Shown here: positions 62,243-64,000 of the stretch, one piece after another | Numbering within the stretch: position 1 is the first letter of the stretch | How the letters are laid out: every line of letters starts with the position of its first letter | Assembly: GCA_964395095.1 (NCBI GenBank) | Contig: CAYMZZ010000006.1 | Location: forward strand, 186,001-250,000 | Direction: 5' to 3' | Length of the DNA stretch: 64,000 nt | Source of the DNA: CAYMZZ01 sp964395095 | GTDB lineage: Bacteria; Bacteroidota; Bacteroidia; Chitinophagales; Chitinophagaceae | Made by a program: the position numbers and the translations under genes | Notes under the pieces: generated by a model | What the model saw: the letters and a program-made list of their open reading frames with translations, nothing else | The model's database searches: none | Told to the model about the DNA's origin: nothing

Positions 62243-63709
62243 TTAGAAAATCAGGGTGGCGATGGAGTGTGGACGGGCTTTCAATTCCACGGCGCTTCCA
62301 TTCACCCAGAGAAAATAGGGCGCCTCTTTACCCGTTTGGTTCATCACCACCACTACCGTACTGCCATCCGGGTTGCGGAAAGCAGTGGTGAGCAACTGGC
62401 TTCGGCTGGCAGTGGCAGAAATGCGCTTGGCGCCGGGTTGTATAAACCTGGAGAAATGCCCGATATAATAATACGAATTCGTATAAATGAGTTCGCCGCT
62501 TCTGGTATCGCCATGGATGGGAGCGAAACAATAATTCTGAACGTGATTGGGGCCTCCTATCTCATCGAGCAACACATTCCAATCGGTGAAACCCACCATG
62601 CCATTGTTGAAATCCATAATCATACTGCGGGCATATTTTTCACCCAGTCGCCAGTCCTTATAGCGGCTGCTGTCGAAGCTGGCAGGTGTGCCCTCGGTAA
62701 AGAGCAGGGGCTTGTCTGGAAAACTTTCATACACGCGGCGAACATTGTCAAACATCTGGTCGCCACCACTCCAGTCCTCATACCAGTGAAATCCGATTCC
62801 CCAGGCATATTTATTCACGTCCGGATCATTGAAGTAGGTTTGCGCCCGCTGATATATCAAATCGCGATTATGATCCCACAGGATGATCTTTTTATCCGCC
62901 AGACCCTCACGCTCCATCACAGGCCCCAAATGATTCTTCAAAAAATCGCGCTCCTCCTCCGCGGTATAAATACAGCTCTCCCAGGTTTGCGTGGCCATGG
63001 GCTCATTCTGAATACTAATTCCCCAAATGGGAATGCCTTCCTGTTCGTAAGCCTTAATAAACTTTGTGTAATAGTGCGCCCAGCTATTATAATATTCCGG
63101 CTTCAACTTTCCACCACGAAGCATGTGGTTGTTCGTCTTCATCCAGGCGGGTGGGCTCCAGGGGCTGGCAAATAAGGTGAGCTGTCCACCTGCGGCTGTT
63201 TGAGCTTCCTTGATGAAGGGAATCTTATAGCGCCTGTCGGGATCAATATTGAAACTGCTCAGCGATGAATCATTGTCTGCTACATAGGTATAGCTGCCGC
63301 TGCTGAAATCGCAACTGTTGAGGTTGGTGCGGGCCAGGGTGTATCCAATTCCGGTTTCCTTATCAAAATAGGCGCGGAGCAGTTCCTGCTGCTTATCCTT
63401 TGGAAGTTTATAGAATGTTTCGGCTGATGCATCCGTAAGGGCGCCGCCAATTCCCAGGTAAGTTTGAAAGGTTTGGCCGGGATCTACGAAAACACAGATC
63501 AGGTTCTCGGTAGGCTGACCCATGGGCTTGAAAGCCAGGTTCTGGTCGGTGAGGCTGAGGCGGAGATCCGTGCTGTCGGCCGTACTGTACACTTTCACCG
63601 ATTTACCTTCCAATGAAAAAGGCAGGGCCGATTCGGCTTTCCCCTTTTCTTCACTGTTGTTGCAGGCAGCAATAGCCACCAGGGCTATTGCTAAGTATAT
63701 CTTCTTCAT
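62243..63709 (-). CDS. GH30-family glycosidase lipoprotein (glucosylceramidase-like)
   Basis: 488 residues; start ATG 63709, lipobox ends at Cys16 (AIAAC). GH30 barrel with acid/base Glu236 in SIQNEP and nucleophile Glu339 in LLFTEGT, after YLGIGGALTDASAETF and SPWSPPAWMKTN. The C-terminal beta-side domain ends KARPHSIATLIF. Likely substrates are beta-1,6-glucan (endo-acting) or beta-glucosides. Grouped with a second GH30 and a GH3 beta-glucosidase, which supports stepwise beta-glucan breakdown to glucose. Confidence 0.9.
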   Translation of the reverse strand: MKKIYLAIALVAIAACNNSEEKGKAESALPFSLEGKSVKVYSTADSTDLRLSLTDQNLAFKPMGQPTENLICVFVDPGQTFQTYLGIGGALTDASAETFYKLPKDKQQELLRAYFDKETGIGYTLARTNLNSCDFSSGSYTYVADNDSSLSSFNIDPDRRYKIPFIKEAQTAAGGQLTLFASPWSPPAWMKTNNHMLRGGKLKPEYYNSWAHYYTKFIKAYEQEGIPIWGISIQNEPMATQTWESCIYTAEEERDFLKNHLGPVMEREGLADKKIILWDHNRDLIYQRAQTYFNDPDVNKYAWGIGFHWYEDWSGGDQMFDNVRRVYESFPDKPLLFTEGTPASFDSSRYKDWRLGEKYARSMIMDFNNGMVGFTDWNVLLDEIGGPNHVQNYCFAPIHGDTRSGELIYTNSYYYIGHFSRFIQPGAKRISATASRSQLLTTAFRNPDGSTVVVVMNQTGKEAPYFLWVNGSAVELKARPHSIATLIF

Positions 63710-63746
63710 GACGCTGGTTTTGCAGGCAGATATTTTTCCCTCGACC

Positions 63747-64000
63747 CTACCACACAAAAGTGGCTACACTGTTGGGCGGCAGTGTTGGGCTCACCCATTT
63801 TTCTTTGAAGCGGAGATTAAAACTTTGCGTGTTATCACCATCATTCAACACAATCAACACTTTCTTCTTATCGGGCCGCTCAAAAGCTACGGAACGAAGA
63901 TTGCCTACCGTATTGCTGTTAATTCTTATCGATCCGGGTGGCACAAAACGGGAAGCATGACCGATGATATAATAAGCCACATTACGTTGATAGCTGGAGT
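63747..64000 (-). CDS. GH30-family glycosidase, C-terminal part (cut by window edge)
   Basis: The frame is open to the right edge; 84 codons are visible. NVAYYIIGHASRFVPPGSIRI matches YIGHFSRFIQPGAKRI of the neighbouring GH30, and it ends WVSPTLPPNSVATFVW, the last strand of the GH30 side domain. The catalytic part lies beyond the window. 37 bases before the next GH30, so a tandem pair in one operon with GH3. The visible part looks intact; a truncated gene cannot be excluded. Confidence 0.75.
   Translation of the reverse strand, partial: SSYQRNVAYYIIGHASRFVPPGSIRINSNTVGNLRSVAFERPDKKKVLIVLNDGDNTQSFNLRFKEKWVSPTLPPNSVATFVW

Noticed and set aside
62267..63175. 302-residue frame opposite the GH30 gene
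   Set aside because: Antisense shadow of a well-supported enzyme; composition and motifs match no family.

Overview
The window is bacterial and almost certainly Bacteroidota, most likely family Chitinophagaceae. Direct support: two SusC/SusD pairs, type IX secretion (T9SS) C-terminal sorting domains, many SPII lipoproteins, FG-GAP/ASPIC proteins, a NUDIX-family sugar regulator, a promoter of the TTTG-N21-TAnnTTTG kind, and word-like intergenic inverted repeats. I see no rRNA, tRNA, CRISPR array or prophage.

Layout. 2-4063: end of a T9SS-secreted adhesin-like protein, pdxA and an HD-domain gene. 4163-8398 (+): a sucrose module of MFS importer, fructokinase and amylosucrase, behind a perfect LacI-type palindrome. 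8436-12227 (-): LacI regulator, MFS importer and cytoplasmic trehalase. 12390-20065 (-): a possible six-gene operon starting with a secreted GH65 glycosidase, then a small membrane-anchored protein, two vanadium-haloperoxidase/PAP2-like lipoproteins and two outer-membrane beta-barrels. 20151-21089 (+): membrane-anchored SRPBCC/GyrI-like protein. 21092-35899 (-): SusC/SusD pair, terminator, then three tandem ~1,110-residue FG-GAP/ASPIC lipoproteins. 36177-37181 (+): second LacI regulator, divergent from that locus. 37406-48478 (-): a starch/maltodextrin utilization locus (GH13 amylase, NUDIX regulator, SusC, SusD, SusE, SusF) with two matching operator candidates. 48601-50150: an IS200-like (RAYT-type) transposase between two arrays of GC-rich hairpins, next to a minisatellite with a higher-order 142-bp period. 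50194-54904: ligA, DUF2461, yceI, asd. 54966-55145: a possible leader-peptide attenuator in front of asd. 55241-58770: lamin-tail-domain protein, paaE, TetR regulator. 58955-59878: PfkB kinase. 59971-64000 (-): two GH30 enzymes and a GH3 beta-glucosidase.

How the genes fit. Surface amylase with SusCDEF would collect maltodextrins. MFS importers plus cytoplasmic amylosucrase/fructokinase and trehalase would handle sucrose and trehalose. The two LacI regulators have near-identical recognition helices, and GCAAACGATTGC-type sites lie before the sucrose module, before lacI-2 (facing SusC-1) and, one base off, at the GH65 start. A LacI regulon spanning much of 4-37 kb is therefore plausible. The least explained parts are the haloperoxidase/beta-barrel operon and the three FG-GAP/ASPIC lipoproteins beside a SusCD pair with no adjacent hydrolase.
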